Positions 9,461-23,486 are shown, numbered from the stretch's first letter. The stretch: 64,000 nt of DNA from Callipepla californica brunnescens (GCA_023055505.1 JALIRH010000030.1:5018001-5082000), one strand, 5' to 3'. Notes: generated by a model from the letters alone, not told the origin. A program made the numbers and translations.

Positions 9461-9920
9461 CTCAGTTGTGAACCTGCAGCTGACTCAGGGCTTGCCTCAG
9501 GTGATCAATCAGTGGTTCAGGCCGTGATTCAACAGTTCCCATACAGATGGACAATGGTCCCTCCTCACATTGCCAGGTGATTGAGTCTGCCAGCTCCCTC
9601 AAGGCATGGTTGTACACCAAATTCCTCCAGGGAGAGGATTTCGCCCAACAAAACGGGAACATTACTTGTTGTTTTTCCACAGACCCCAGGTTTCCACAAG
9701 TTACTTTAACCATTTGTCCAATCTACCAATCATTGCAATTTTCAACAGGTTTCCTCTGCAGTTTCCCACAGCCAACTCCTCCATGTCTGGAATGTCTGGA
9801 ATGTACAAACTACCTTCACACACTGTAACACACACACTGCTGCAGCTACAAAAGTAAAAAGCAAAGCTTAACACACTCTGCAGACCTGCCAGAGACAACA
9901 TCACAATGCCGGCAGCCATA
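9461..9920 (-). mobile_element. ERV internal sequence, 3' end of the upstream element
   Basis: The minus-strand frame 9,713-9,462 ends at the LTR boundary and carries WRNLVYNHALRELADSITW, then CMGTVESRPEPLIDHL. The same end precedes the LTR at 25,537, and a piece of it recurs at 35,037-35,140. Further upstream a hydrophobic stretch (LSLAGLQSVLSFAFYFC) resembles a signal or membrane segment, with a CAG acceptor-like site. A retained env-like or accessory frame is possible but unproven. Confidence 0.55.
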
Positions 9921-10100
9921 ACACAACACAGTTCCCAATAACCCTAGCTCTTCAGTTTCTCCTGGGGGTCTGGAATCTCTCAAGCACACCCTCACCTTAC
10001 TTTCAGGAAGATGTGGAGCCTGGGGGGTCCTGAATCTCTCAACTACTACTCAAACCCCATTTCTCTTGGTGGGCTTCTCTCAAGCAAGCCTTCACCACGT
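9921..10100. other. Unassigned sequence next to ERV internal region
   Basis: It contains imperfect repeats of an AATCTCTCAA-type word (around 9,970, 10,030 and 10,075) and no ORF. It probably belongs to the ERV mosaic. Confidence 0.3.
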
Positions 10101-10103
10101 TAT

Positions 10104-10530
10104 TTCAAGGAAAAAAAAAACCATTGCACACTTGGTCCATTTCCCTGATCGCATGTAGTGTACTACTCGGGGATCCCCTCACCCTTACTCTCCGTACGTG
10201 ACAAGCTTCTGTCACGCTTTCGCAGGGGCAGTACAAAGGAATGCATTGCTGCAATGCAGGGAACATGCAGCTGGTCCCGTTTGAGCTTGGTTTGGGGGGA
10301 GCTCCCTGAGAATCACTCAGTGTGATGTTAGAAAGCAGCATCCCTTTATTCCTCACGGTGCGCACTGGGCGTCTTGACAAGCAAGCGCACCCGCTCAGAG
10401 TTCAGGTTCTGCATTTGAACCGTTCAGACATACATCTGCTGTACGCTGGCATACATAGCCCTTCTGTTTCAAGGTCTCACAGGTATGTGCTAATGTCCCT
10501 TTGGGCATGCTCAGTGGTATTCAGAGTCGA
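10104..10530 (-). mobile_element. Possible LTR of another family
   Basis: On the minus strand an AATAAA (10,350-10,345) is followed by a moderately GC-rich stretch and preceded by sequence with promoter-like composition, as in the U3-R-U5 order of an LTR. No second copy, PBS or sharp TG...CA boundary was found in the window. Confidence 0.3.
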
Positions 10531-11389
10531 GTGCCCACTGACTTCTTCCCTTTTTCCACCATCAGCTTCATCCCTGAAACCTCTGACTCACTTGCATCCA
10601 CTTTTTCCCAGTTTGGAAGATTCCCATTGATTATGAGACCACAGTGCGCCACTTTTAAAAACAGTGTATGTGGAACCTGAGCTAAATGTGGTGACATGTT
10701 TTGAGGCAAAAAAGTATTCTATTGTGGGTCCAGTGCTTCCTATGAGGCAAAACCACTGAGGCAGAAAATAAAATTCAGTAATGTTCCCAGTGCAGAATTA
10801 CTGAGGGAAAACAAGACTGTTCACCCACAAAAGCTGAAATGGAAAGCTTTACAAGTAGCACATATGCATTCTTTTTGCGATACTAATATACTGGTTCTTA
10901 AACCAATGTATTAATTCCTTTTGCTAAGAAAACCAACCTATATCACCTGTATACAAACTCCCAAGTACCCTGAGAGCAGTTCCTTCTGGGGGGCCCTAAA
11001 TTCTGTAGATATACACCAGTGAACATCAGAGCAGGCCGTCTAACAGTAGTGTGCTTAAGCATGCTCACGCCTTCAAAAGAAGACCTAACAGAGAAACCAG
11101 GAGAAGTGGTTAGGACAAGAACTCTCTCAGCTGCAGGGAGATGCTGTCCTCTAGAGCAGGGCAGCCGGCGACTGCTTCTTGCTGACACATGCTGATGGCT
11201 GAGAGGAGTAAAAGGAAAGCAAGGCCTGGAATATAGTGATGCCTGAGCACATGGATGTGCAAATGTCCCCAGCAAAAGAAGCAATGACACTGCAGAAAGC
11301 AATGCTTCATTAGCATAACAAAACTCAACCCCCACCCTTCTTCCCTCTCCCCTCCCTCCCTCCCCTCCTCCTGTCCCCCGGGAGCAGAT

Positions 11390-11649
11390 GTGAGCTGAGA
11401 ATGAGCAGTGAAAGTGCCCAAGGCCTGGCAGCCGGCTCGGGGCGTGCTCGCTGTGGCACCTGAGCCTGTGCTGAAGCAGCCAGAGCCTGGCTGGAAGCCA
11501 TCCGGGCAGCACCGCGGTGGCAGGAGGTGCACCAAGGCCGTCCTGCGGCCAGCTCCGCGCTGAGGGCACTCGGCATCCTGTGCTCTGCGCGACTCCAAGG
11601 AGCCCGGTTGCCTGCAACAGAGCTGGGAGCAGCCTGCTCTGCACCCAAG
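11390..11649 (+). promoter_or_regulatory. GC- and CpG-rich segment, probable promoter and first exon of ZNF copy B
   Basis: The sequence turns GC-rich with many CpGs after about 11,390. It ends at a good donor (CCCAAG|GTAGGT, exon end 11,649). The next acceptor downstream in the gene is at 13,354. A non-coding first exon in a CpG-rich promoter is usual for KRAB-ZNF genes. The start point is not determined. The long minus-strand frames over this segment look like composition effects. Confidence 0.4.
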
Positions 11650-13856
<2,207 letters not shown>

Positions 13857-14193
13857 TGACAAAGTCCACAGTAGCAGCAACAAAAGAAAGACAGAGAAGC
13901 ATGAGTTTCATAAGGGCACATTATGCTCAGCACTTTGATAACATCCTGCAATCAGTGCTGGCAGCAGGCATCAGCCAGGAGGGGAAGGACCATCTCCCTG
14001 CAGTCAGCTCTTTTTCTTTTAAAGAAAATATCTTTGCATGTTTTCAGAGATGGAAAAGCAATCTTTGCTCCAAAGGAAGCTGCTGCGTTTCATGCCAGTG
14101 TCATTCAGGCCCTTATGTTTACGTCACTGTGGGGAGGGACATTGTGCCAGAATAATGGAAAAGCTCTCATTTCTCCTATTTCTGTTGTTGCAG

Positions 14194-14304
14194 CTCCACT
14201 TCCAGCCTCCAAACCCATGGTGATCTCCCTGCTTGAAGAAGGTGAAGAGCCCTGGATCCCAGATGTGGGAAGCCATGAGGCCGTGGCAGGAGATGTCAGC
14301 CCAG
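14194..14304 (+). CDS. ZNF copy B KRAB B-type exon
   Basis: A 111-bp exon between TTGTTGCAG and CCAG|GTGAGG. It encodes SKPMVISLLEEGEEPWIPD, the typical KRAB B-box pattern (K-P-x-V-I-S-x-L-E-x-G-x-E-P-W). It begins and ends in phase 1, consistent with both neighbours. In copy C most of this exon and its acceptor are deleted and the donor is mutated. Confidence 0.85.
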
Positions 14305-14412
14305 GTGAGGTGGTGGAGGGAAGGAGGAAGTTGAAGACATAAAAGCTATCACTGGGAGAGTAGTATTTGGGGCACCGTGTGCTATTTCTTGTTTTCCTTT
14401 GTCATCCAGCAG

Positions 14413-14918
14413 GTGCTGGGATAAGAAGTCCAAGAAAGGGTCTGCAGGAAGGTGGTGTGGTCAACAGACAGTGTGGTAGCATCTCCATGGAAGAAATCAG
14501 TAGGGATGTGCATGTGGATCAGGGGCAAATTGTGTGGAAGCAGAACAAGATGCAACAGGGAAAGCATCTGTTAAAGGCATCAGGGAACCCACTGGACTTC
14601 AGTACAGGTCAAAGGCAGCATGAAGAGCCCAGGAGTAAGGATGTGTGCCAGAGGAAAAAGCAGAATCCATGCCCTGAGGGTGAGAAAAGCTTTAAAATTA
14701 ATTCCAGAGTCGTTAAGCACCAGTGCACGCACTCAACAAAGAGCCTGTACAAGTGCTCTGAGTGCGGGAAGATGTTCAAATGGAGATCCCTTCTCTTCGT
14801 GCACCAGCGCATCCACACAGGAGAGAGACCATATAAGTGCTCTGAGTGTGGGAAGAGCTTCAAATGGAGTTCTGATTTAAAGGTGCATGGCCGCATCCAT
14901 AGATTCATAGATTCATAG
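14413..14918 (+). CDS. ZNF copy B finger exon, part before the CR1
   Basis: After the acceptor (CATCCAGCAG, a tandem NAGNAG site) comes a linker of about 100 residues with no recognised domain. One degenerate finger remnant follows (KHQCTH), then two complete fingers ([13 protein letters not shown]... and [13 protein letters not shown]...). The frame passes into the CR1 tail at 14,901 and stops at 14,918 after five foreign residues (RFIDS). A KRAB protein with only two fingers could in principle be made from this allele. Confidence 0.8.
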
Positions 14919-15003
14919 ATTCATAGATACATTAGGTTGGAAAGGACCTACAAGATCATCTAGTCCAACCATCCTCACACCACCATCCCTACCCGCCAAG
15001 CTA

Positions 15004-17853
15004 CTAAATCAGTTCCCTCAGCACCTCATCTAAACGCTTCTTGAACAGCGCTAGGGACGGTGCCTCAACCACCTCCCTAGGCAGGCCATTCCAGTGCCGG
15101 ACCACTCTCTCAGAGAAAAAATTTTTCCTCAAGTCTAATCTAAATCTTCCCCGGCACAACTTGTGGCCGTTCCCTCTTGTCCTGTCATTAGTTACCTGGG
15201 AGAAGAGGCCGACCCCCTCCTTACCACAGCCTCCCTTCAGGAAGTGGTAGAGTGCAATGAGGTCTCCTCTGAGCCTCCTTTTCCCCAAACTAAACAATCC
15301 CAGCTCCCTCAGCCGCTCCTCGTAAGACCTGTGCTCCAGACCCCTCACCAGTTTTGTTGCCCTTCTCTGAACACGCTCCAGGGCGTCGATGTCTCTCTTG
15401 TAGTGAGGGGCCCAAAACTGAACACAGTACTCGAGGTGCGGCCGCACCAGAGCTGAGTACAGGGGGATGATCACCTCCCTGCTCCTGCTGGCCACACTAT
15501 TCCTAATACAGGCCAGGATGCCATTGGCCTTCTTGGCCACCTGCGCACACTGCCGGCTCATATCGAGCCGAGCATCAACCAACACCCCCAGGTCCTTTTC
15601 CTCTATACACTCCTCAAGCCATTCTGCCCCAAGCCTATAGCATTGCATGGGGTTATTGTGGCCAAAGTGCAGGACCCGGCACTTGGCCTTATTGAACCTC
15701 ATCCCACTGACCTCAGCCCAACTGTCTAGCCTATCCAGATCCCGCTGAAGGGCCTCCCTACCCTCAGGCAGATCAACACATCCTCCCAACTTGGTGTCAT
15801 CCGCAAACTTACTGAGGGTACACTCAATCCCCTCATCCAGGTCATCAATAAAGATATTAAACAAGACGGGCCACAATACCGACCCTTGGGGGACCCCACT
15901 CGTGACAGGATGCCAGCTGGACTTGACTCCATTAACCACTACCCGCTGGGCACGGCCCTCTAGCCAATTCTCAACCCAGAGAAGAGTGAACCTGTCCACA
16001 CCATGGGCTGCCAGCTTCTGCAGGAGAATACTGTGGGAGACCGTGTCAAAGGCTTTGCTGAAGTCCAGGTAGACTACATCAACAGCCTTTCCCTCATCTA
16101 CCAGTCTGGTCACCCAGTCGTAGAAGGAGATGAGGTTGGACAAGCACGACCTGCCCTTTGTGAACCCGTGCTGGCTGGGTCTGATCCCCTGATTGCCATG
16201 CACGTGCCGTGTGATCTCCCTCAAGATCAATTGCTCCATAACTTTCCCTGATACCGAGGTCAGGCTGACAGGCCTGTAGTTCCCCGGATCTTCCTTACGG
16301 CCTTTCTTGTAGATGGGAGTCACATCGGCAAGCCTCCAATCTTGCGGGACCTCTCCAGATGACCAGGAATGCTGATAGATGGCAGAAAGCGGCTTGGCAA
16401 TCACCTCTGCCAGCTCCCTCAGCACCCTTGGGTGGATCCCATTTGGCCCCATGGACTTGTGGCAGTTCAGATGGAGCAGCAGGTCTCTGACTGTCTCTGC
16501 TGGGATCACAGGGGGTGTATGATGCGCTTCGTCCCAGACTTCCAGGTCAGGGCGAGAAGTATCCTGAGGATAACTGATCCGTCTATTAAAGACAGACGTG
16601 AAGAAGGCATTGAGAACCTCAGCCTTTTCCTTATCCTCTGTGGTTACATTCCCTGCCGCATCAAGTAAAGGAGGGAAATTCTTAGTTCTTCTTTTACTGT
16701 TAATATATTTATAAAAGGATTTTTTGTTCTCCTTTACTGCAGTAGCCAGTCTAAGTTCAAGCTGGGCTTTTGCATTTCTAACTTCATGCCTGCAAATCTT
16801 GGCAAGTTCCCTGTAGTCTCCCCAAGTAGCCTGTCCCATCTTCCAGAGGACATAGACTCTCTTTTTCTCCCGGAGTCTCAACAAAAGATCCCGGTTCATC
16901 CACACTGGCCTTTTTCCCCTCCGGCTTGACTTACGGTACTCAGGGACAGCCTGCACCTGTGCCTTTAAGATTTCCATCTTGAGGAGGACCCAGGCTTCCT
17001 GGACCCCTTTACCCCTCAGGAGCGAGTCCCAAGGGACCCTTGCAACAAGCGTCCTGAACAGGTCAAAGTCTGCCCTCCGGAAGTCCAAGGTAGCAGTTTT
17101 GCTAGTCACCCTCTTGACGTCACCAAGAATAGCAAACTCTACCATTTCATGGTCACTCTGGCCAAGACGATCCCCAACCTTCACATCTCCTACTAGTCCA
17201 TCTCTGTTAGTGAAGAGCAGGTCTAGCAGGGCACTTCCCCTGGTAGGTTCCTGCACCAGCTGTGTCAGGAAGCTATCTTCCACACACTCCAGAAATCTCA
17301 TGGACTGCTTCCTCTGCGCGGTATTATATTTCCAGCATATATCAGGGAAGTTGAAGTCCCCCATGAGAACTAGTGCTGGCCATCGTGCAACATCTACTAG
17401 TTGCTTGTAGAACACCTCATCTATCTCTTCATCTTGGCTAGGCGGTCTATAACAGAGCCCCACCACGATGTCACTCCTACAGACCATCCCCCTGATCCTT
17501 ACCCACAGACACTCCACTTGGTCGTTTCCAACCTCAAGCTCTTCAACATCAAGACACTCTTTGATATAGAGAGCTATGCCACCACCCTTTCTTCCCCGCC
17601 TATCCCTTCTGAAGAGCTTGTAGCCATCCATCCCAGTACTCCAGTCATGGGAGGGGTCCCACCATGTTTCTGTAATAGCAACAAGGTCATAGTTTGCCTG
17701 CCTTACAATGGTTTCAAGCTCTTCTTGTTTATTGCCCATGCTGCGTGCGTTGGTGTATATGCACTTCAGCTGAGACACTTGCCTCACCCTTTGTTCCAGC
17801 ACAGCCCCCCTGGGCTCTTCACTGGGGAGCTCTGTTATATCCCCTACCCCCAT
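15004..17853 (-). CDS. CR1 ORF2: endonuclease and reverse transcriptase
   Basis: One open frame of about 950 residues from an ATG at 17,853, a few bases after the ORF1 stop. Residues 30-240 are an APE-type endonuclease: [20 protein letters not shown] and SDHEMVEF supply the usual Asn, Glu, Asp and His ligands. The reverse transcriptase follows at about 480-750, with [16 protein letters not shown], the SGVPQGSVL box and FADDTKLGG, whose two Asp residues are catalytic. A Leu/Arg-rich C-terminal region completes it. The Trp after GSVL replaces the Gly found in copy 2. The enzyme would nick target DNA and prime reverse transcription there; a full-length ORF2 is uncommon among avian CR1 copies. 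Confidence 0.92.
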   Translation of the reverse strand: MGVGDITELPSEEPRGAVLEQRVRQVSQLKCIYTNARSMGNKQEELETIVRQANYDLVAITETWWDPSHDWSTGMDGYKLFRRDRRGRKGGGIALYIKECLDVEELEVGNDQVECLWVRIRGMVCRSDIVVGLCYRPPSQDEEIDEVFYKQLVDVARWPALVLMGDFNFPDICWKYNTAQRKQSMRFLECVEDSFLTQLVQEPTRGSALLDLLFTNRDGLVGDVKVGDRLGQSDHEMVEFAILGDVKRVTSKTATLDFRRADFDLFRTLVARVPWDSLLRGKGVQEAWVLLKMEILKAQVQAVPEYRKSSRRGKRPVWMNRDLLLRLREKKRVYVLWKMGQATWGDYRELAKICRHEVRNAKAQLELRLATAVKENKKSFYKYINSKRRTKNFPPLLDAAGNVTTEDKEKAEVLNAFFTSVFNRRISYPQDTSRPDLEVWDEAHHTPPVIPAETVRDLLLHLNCHKSMGPNGIHPRVLRELAEVIAKPLSAIYQHSWSSGEVPQDWRLADVTPIYKKGRKEDPGNYRPVSLTSVSGKVMEQLILREITRHVHGNQGIRPSQHGFTKGRSCLSNLISFYDWVTRLVDEGKAVDVVYLDFSKAFDTVSHSILLQKLAAHGVDRFTLLWVENWLEGRAQRVVVNGVKSSWHPVTSGVPQGSVLWPVLFNIFIDDLDEGIECTLSKFADDTKLGGCVDLPEGREALQRDLDRLDSWAEVSGMRFNKAKCRVLHFGHNNPMQCYRLGAEWLEECIEEKDLGVLVDARLDMSRQCAQVAKKANGILACIRNSVASRSREVIIPLYSALVRPHLEYCVQFWAPHYKRDIDALERVQRRATKLVRGLEHRSYEERLRELGLFSLGKRRLRGDLIALYHFLKGGCGKEGVGLFSQVTNDRTRGNGHKLCRGRFRLDLRKNFFSERVVRHWNGLPREVVEAPSLALFKKRLDEVLRELI

Positions 17854-17858
17854 CACAG

Positions 17859-18419
17859 CTAGTTTAAAGCTCTCTCAATTAGTCCAGCTAGCTCCTGGGC
17901 TAGAATTCGTTTCCCCCTTTGGGACAGGTGTATTCCATCAGCGGATAACAGGCCAGGAGCTGAGTAAACTGCCCCGTGGTCAAAAAACCCAAAGTGTCTG
18001 TCTCTACACCAGCCTCTCAGCCAATTATTCATCACTTGTGTTTTCCTAGCCCATTCCGTGTCCTTCGCTGCCCCAGAAGGTATGGAAGCAAATACCACTT
18101 GTGCTCCCACACCTTGAACTAATCGTCCTAGACCCCTGAAATCTCTTTTCATAGTTCTTAGGCTTCTTTGAGTTATTTCACTGCTATCTGCTAGAACTAT
18201 GAGCAACGGATAGTAGTCATTGGGGTGAATCAGATCTGGGAGTCTTCTAGTTATGTCTCTAACCCGGGCCCCAGGGAGACAGCACACTTCCCTACGGCAC
18301 GGGTCTGGTCTGCAAATGGGGCCCTCAGTACCCCTGACAAGGGAGCCACCCACCACGATCACGTTTCTTTCCTTCTTGGCAGCTGCAGTCTCAATGCATG
18401 GAGTCGACTGCCTTGCCAT
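17859..18419 (-). pseudogene. CR1 ORF1, C-terminal esterase-like part (truncated)
   Basis: It begins at MARQSTPC, an internal Met of the ORF1 seen complete in copy 2, and ends with TAG at 17,861-17,859. The remaining about 187 residues hold the SGNH/esterase-like domain: IVVGGSLVRG near the start and LSADGIHLSQRG near the end, matching the Ser and Asp-x-x-His blocks. The N-terminal cysteine and coiled-coil region is missing because of the 5' truncation. Confidence 0.8.
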
Positions 18420-18857
18420 ACAGGAGAGAGACCATATAAGTGCTCTGAGTGTGGGAAGAGCTTCAAAAGCAGTTCTGAGTTGAAGTTGCACCAACACAGC
18501 CACAAAGCAGAGAGACTATATAAGTGCACTGAGTGTGGGATGAGCTTCAAAAGCAGTTCTCAATTGAATTTGCACCAGCGCAGCCACACAGGAGAGAGAC
18601 CATATAAGTGCTCAGAGTGTGGGAGGTGCTTCAGATGGAGTTCTGATTTTAAAGTACACGGACGCATCCATACAGGAGAGAAGCCATACAAGTGCTCAGA
18701 ATGTGGGAAGAGCTTCAGAAGCAGTTCTGAATTTAAGCGGCACCAGCGCAGCCAGATAAGAGAGGGACCATATAAGTGCTCTGAGTGTGGGAAGAGCTTT
18801 AGAAGAAGTTCTCATCTCAGATGCCACAAGAAAATCCACACAACTGACAGACTGTAG
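18420..18857 (+). pseudogene. ZNF copy B finger exon, part after the CR1
   Basis: Resuming at TGERPYKC in the frame of the upstream part, it encodes five fingers and ends at TAG 18,855-18,857. The fourth finger here has HQRSQ in place of H-x3-H, so its last zinc ligand is changed to Gln. The third uses KCSECGRCF. Cut off from its KRAB exons by the CR1, this part can only be translated after read-through or splicing around the element. A frame from within the CR1 does run into it (from 18,225), but that is probably accidental. Confidence 0.85.
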
Positions 18858-19260
18858 AAGCACCTTCAGAATATGAGAACCCTCAGAAGGAGTTCCAGCC
18901 ACGTTTCCTACCAGCACATGCACACTGCAGACAGAGCCTGCAATGCCCCAGACATGGAATAGCTTCAACCAGAGCCACTGCCTGGTTACCCACTGTGGCT
19001 GTGTGTGGTGATGAACCGCACAGTTCCCTTGTCCCAAATGCAGGTTGAGATCCAACAACTGCTCCAACCTGATTGAGTAGAAAGGGATCCACTCAGGGCA
19101 GGGACCACAGAAATGCCAGCACTGCAGGAAGAGCTTCATCCAGAGCTCTGTCCACATTGAATATTGTCCAGTGCTCGTGAGGGGAATGCCCTGCAAGCGT
19201 CTGTGCTGCAGGAAGAATTTCTCTCAGGGCTGACTTCTCATTTCTCATCGGAAAGCCCAC
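18858..19260 (+). pseudogene. Relict zinc fingers behind copy B stop
   Basis: As in copy A, the 3' UTR retains broken finger pieces: FPCPKCRLRSNN, QKCQHCRKSFIQSSVH and CKRLCCRKNFSQG, then LLISHRKAHSAKTLRML, with stops between them. The third relic is longer here than in copies A and C. Confidence 0.65.
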
Positions 19261-19651
19261 AGCGCAAAGACCTTGAGAATGCTGGAGATCCCAGCATGAG
19301 GGAGATGGAGATGCTTCTCCCCCCACAGGAAGTGTTTGCAAAGAAGATTGCTTTGATGGAACCCTCTGCAGAAGGGAATTATCCCAGGAGTTTCAGATCA
19401 CCTTTCCTTGCTAACAAAACATATTCTCTCACCATGCCTTCTTTTCTCCTCTGCTCTTCCTGCAAGCAGCTTTTGGATGCCATCTCCTAAGGAAAATCAG
19501 CTGTGTACGGATGTTCTGTGTGTCTGTGTGCATGTGCTGCTCTCAGAATTTTCTGAGTGCACTGATGCATGAAATACAAGTGTCAGGAAAGCAGTAACGT
19601 GGCTCGTGGAATTGTTCTGAAAATAACCTGTAGTTGATTGTGAAGGGGGTG

Positions 19652-19716
19652 AATAAAGTAGGAGAGTTGTTCTGGAGCAAATCTCAATGCATCTTGCTTT
19701 TTGTTCTAAAAATAAA
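19652..19716 (+). promoter_or_regulatory. Candidate polyadenylation signals of ZNF copy B
   Basis: AATAAA at 19,652-19,657 and 19,711-19,716, equivalent to those behind copies A and C. The sequence between the relict fingers and these signals shows no gene. Confidence 0.4.
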
Positions 19717-20977
19717 AGACCACTTGTGGATTGAGGAATGGTACAAGGAACTTTGATTTTCATGCTGACTCCAGTCCACTGCTTTCATCACAGAGAGGCA
19801 TTTATTTCACACAAGTAATGTCATTCTTTTTCACAGTGCTGCACATTGCTTCTACTCCCCTTCCCAAAAGATTTCACAGGAGCTCAAAGCAGCTGTGAGA
19901 CACCAAACTTTGCTTGGTTCCACTAAATCTAATAAAAGTGGAGCTTGTTTCTCCTAAGTGCAGCATCCCATGTCTCAGGAGGTGGTGGGAGCAGAAGGCA
20001 GTGCAAACCCACAGGGTGCACAAGCAGCTTATCCCCGCAGCACAGAGGTTTCAGAGTGCTCTCCAGTGCATGCTTGCCTCTTTTCTGAGCTTGAAGGTCT
20101 TTCCTGTGACCTTGGATATTGTCTGGAAGAACTCGCGCAGAAGGGCCATCACATTTGCTGGGCTCTTCCCAAGCTGCAGTGCTTAGACTGCAGTTTGCAG
20201 GAAGTGGAGGTTGATTTTGGTGAGCTGGGGAAGCTGGCAGGAGCCTGCCCATGTCCTCAGGAGCTGTGAGTTTCTTTGTAGGATCCCTGAGCACTCCCTG
20301 CGAACCACAAGGAGATGATGTGGGTGTGTAGGAGTATGGAGGTATGGAGGAGCGCTGCTTCCTCCATCTCAGGGAGCAGGGGCCTGGTGTGGTGCAGGAG
20401 AGGTAGAGCAGGGCCCTGGGGGTTGGAGGAACACACAGCTCCAAGGAAAATGTGTGGGGAAGAAGCAAGCAGCTGGGAGGATTGGGAATCCCCAGCAACA
20501 TGAGATAGCATCCCAGCCAAGAGCTGGGATGATGATTTATTTTTCAACTGCATCCAATTAATTCCTATCCTATGGCACTGCACATGTGTTTCCCCTCCCC
20601 TTTCAGATTTCCCCAAGAAGCGTTCTCACTATTGTCTATTTTCATCTCATATCACTGTTCTCAGAAAGGCTGATTTTGCCTTCCTAGATAAAGCAAACTA
20701 ACAAACAAACACAGTGAGGTCAGTTTTCCACTTTTACTCACTGAAATTTATTAAAAATTAACTGATGATTTCACCCCCCATATTTTGTCACACACCATGT
20801 CTAGCTGCATTAGGGGATGGAAAAATCACTTTTTTTCCTCTTTCCCTCTACCTTCTTTCCCTGTGCTTTGGGGAAGGAAATCCTTCTGTAGTGGATATGA
20901 GTACTGCTATGACTGCAGTGCGCAGTCAGAAGGAACTGGAGCGTTTCCAATACCAAAATAGGTTGTTTTCCTTGTGG

Positions 20978-21420
20978 TGGTGGGATGGTGGTTTAAACGG
21001 TTTACCTGGCTGGTTAGGCCCGGTTCTGTGACGATTGGTGCGGGGGACTCACAGACCCACTCCCCAGGAAAGGGGAAGGAGGAGAGGGAAAAGCAAGAAG
21101 GGAAATGATGGATTTAAAAACAAAACAGCAGCAACGACCTGAGGAGGAGAGGTAATTTACAAAATGAGTTATCAGGAAGCAAAATAATACAATATAATTG
21201 GAATGGAGGCTCATGAATCAGGTCAAATGAGCAAGAGAAAGAATGTCCGATACACCGAAGGCCTTACGCTAACGCTGAAGGCGGACGGCTGCAACAAACA
21301 CCCACTGCTACAGCAGTTGTGTGTACTGCCAAGGCTCAGAAGGGCACACGTTGTCCTTGTGTCGATTGGGCCTCCCTGTAACCCTGTAGGGAGGCCAGAA
21401 GGTGTAGTATCATTGTCACT
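20978..21420 (+). mobile_element. Possible solo LTR
   Basis: It begins near GGTGGTTTAAACGGTTTACC. A purine-rich stretch (GGAAAGGGGAAGGAGGAGAG) and an A-rich stretch follow, an order I associate with some avian ERVL LTRs. No PBS or internal region is attached. The sequence from about 21,420 to 21,890 holds only short unshared frames and a CT repeat near 21,640. Confidence 0.3.
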
Positions 21421-21889
21421 CACCGAACACTACACACCCCCATCCCACTGACCGTGAGAGAGCCTTGGGCAGTCTACAGCACCACACCTCCAGAGGCTGC
21501 AGCTATGGCTTAACCCTTCTGTTCCAAGAGACAAACCAAGGGCTTTCCTTAACATTACAATCACCTGTTGCAATGGGATTGCCAGTAAATGAGCACCTGA
21601 GTGACCGCAGTGGAGGAGCCCAGATCCACCCATTCTCTCTCTCTCTCCCTATCAGTGCTGCTTCCAGGAGTTCCTATATGCTCAGAGCCTGCACAGGTTA
21701 ACCCCTTCCCCTCCCTTGCTCTCTTACTACCAGCTCACCAGAGTTTGAATGAGAGGTGGCGGCATTCCTTAACTCAAGCGGTTGCTGGGAGGGGTGAGTT
21801 AATTCCCCTTTCCTCTAGGATCTTGTTATATAGCACCTGTATCTGAAATAAGGGCTCAGTCACTGCCTTTATTTCCTCTACACTGCTCA

Positions 21890-23486
21890 TCATGGGAGAC
21901 TTCAACCAAGCCAATATTGGTTGGAAGGAGAACAAGGCAGGGCACCAGCAATCCAAGAGTTTCCTGGAATGAGTTGAAGATAAGTTCTTCTTCCAGGTGG
22001 TGCAGGAACCCAAGAGACATTGTGCTCTGCTGGAACTCATCAATGTCTTCCCAGCAAGGAGAGGCTGATGAGTAATGTGGAGCTCCAGGGCCAAAAAATG
22101 ATGGAGTTCAAGATCTTTACTGCATCAAAGTGGGTATGCAGCAAGCTCACTACTCTGCACTTCAGGAGAGCAGACATTGACCTCTTCAGAGAACTACTTG
22201 GCAGGGTGATATGGTATAAAGCCCTGGAGGGAAGAGCAGACCAAGAAAAATTGTCAGTATTCAAGGGCCATCTTCTCCAAGCCCAGGAGCAGTGCATGCC
22301 ACAATGGAGGAGGGCAGGCAAGGATGCCAGGAGGCATCCGTTAGTGAACAGGGAGCTCCTGCACCTACTTATCTGTCGTAGTTGAAAGGCCATAGGAGTG
22401 TGGTGAAGTTCCCACTGTCTGTAGAAAGGGAAACATAACCCCCATTTTCAAGAGGGGGAAAAAAGAAAATCCAGGGAACTACAGGCCAGTCAGTCTCACC
22501 CCTAGCTTGGCAAGATCATGGAGCAGATCCCCCTGAAGGCCCATCTAAGGCACATGGAAAATAAAGACAGGGTGATTGGTGGTAACCAACAGAGTTTCAC
22601 CAAGAGCATGTCATGCCTGATAATCTCGATGGCCTTTTATGATGGAGTTACAGTCTTGCTGGAGAAAAGAAGAGCAACTCATGCCGTCTACATGGACTTG
22701 CCCAAAGCATTGGACACACTGCCACGTGACATCCTGGTCACCAAATTGGAGAGAAATTGATTTGAAGGACAAACCACTCCTTGGGTATGGAACTGGCTGA
22801 ACATTTGCACTCGGAGAGTTGTGGTCTATGGCTCAGTGTGCAAATGGAGTCCGGATATGAGTGGTGTCCCTCAGGGATCAGTGCTGGGACCAGTGTTACT
22901 TAACATCTTTGTAGGAGACTGTAGGCTGTGGGATAGAGTGCACCCTCAGCAAGTTTGTGAATGACACCAAAAGGAGCGGTGCAGTTGACATGCTAGAGGG
23001 AAGAGGGCACCATCCAAAGGCACCTGGACAGCCTTGAGAGATGGGCCTATGCCAGCCTCATGAAATTCAGCAAAGTCAATTGCAAGGTCCTGCAACCTGG
23101 GTTGGCACAAATATGAGCACAGAATGGATTGAGAGCAGCCCTGCGAAGGACCCCACCTGGAGTACTGCATCCAGTTCTGGAGCCCCCAACACAAGAAGGA
23201 CGTGCAGCTGTTGGAGCAGGTCCAGAGAAGGGCTACAAAGATGATCAGAGGGCTGGAGCACCTCCCCTACGAGGACAGGCTGAGAGATCTGGGGCTTTTC
23301 AGCCTGGAGAAGAGAAGGCTCCAGGGAGGCCTTAGGGAGGCCTTCCAGTACCTGGAGGGGACCCACAGGAGAGCTGGGAAGGAACGCTTTATAAGGGAAT
23401 ATAGCAGCAGAACAAGGGAAATTGGCTTAGAAGTGGAAGAGGATGCAGTTAGACAAGATACTAGGAGAAATTCCACCTGTGAGTTT
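21890..23486 (+). mobile_element. Degenerate CR1 LINE
   Basis: Plus-strand pieces follow the CR1 ORF2 order: IMGDFNQANIGW (endonuclease), [13 protein letters not shown] and YMDLPKALDTL (reverse transcriptase), [24 protein letters not shown] at the FADD position, and [19 protein letters not shown] to the 3' end. FADD is changed to FVND and several frameshifts are present, so it is inactive. A second copy lies at 62,104-63,700 and was duplicated with its surroundings. Confidence 0.8.

Larger units (their letters stand above)
14901..18419 (-). mobile_element. CR1 LINE, copy 1, 5'-truncated, ORF2 intact
   Basis: A non-LTR retrotransposon inserted in the finger exon of ZNF copy B. The 3' end carries octamer repeats (AATCTATG on the element strand) at 14,901-14,930, the hallmark of CR1. 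The 5' end stops inside ORF1 at CCAT 18,416-18,419, while copy 2 continues for another 800 bases. CAT is common to both junctions, and no longer target duplication is visible, as usual for CR1. The intact ORF2 indicates a young insertion. Confidence 0.92.

Noticed and set aside
18225..18419. Frame from CR1 into ZNF copy B fingers, as a fusion gene
   Set aside because: The upstream part is antisense to CR1 ORF1 and has no promoter or splice support. The open frame appears accidental.
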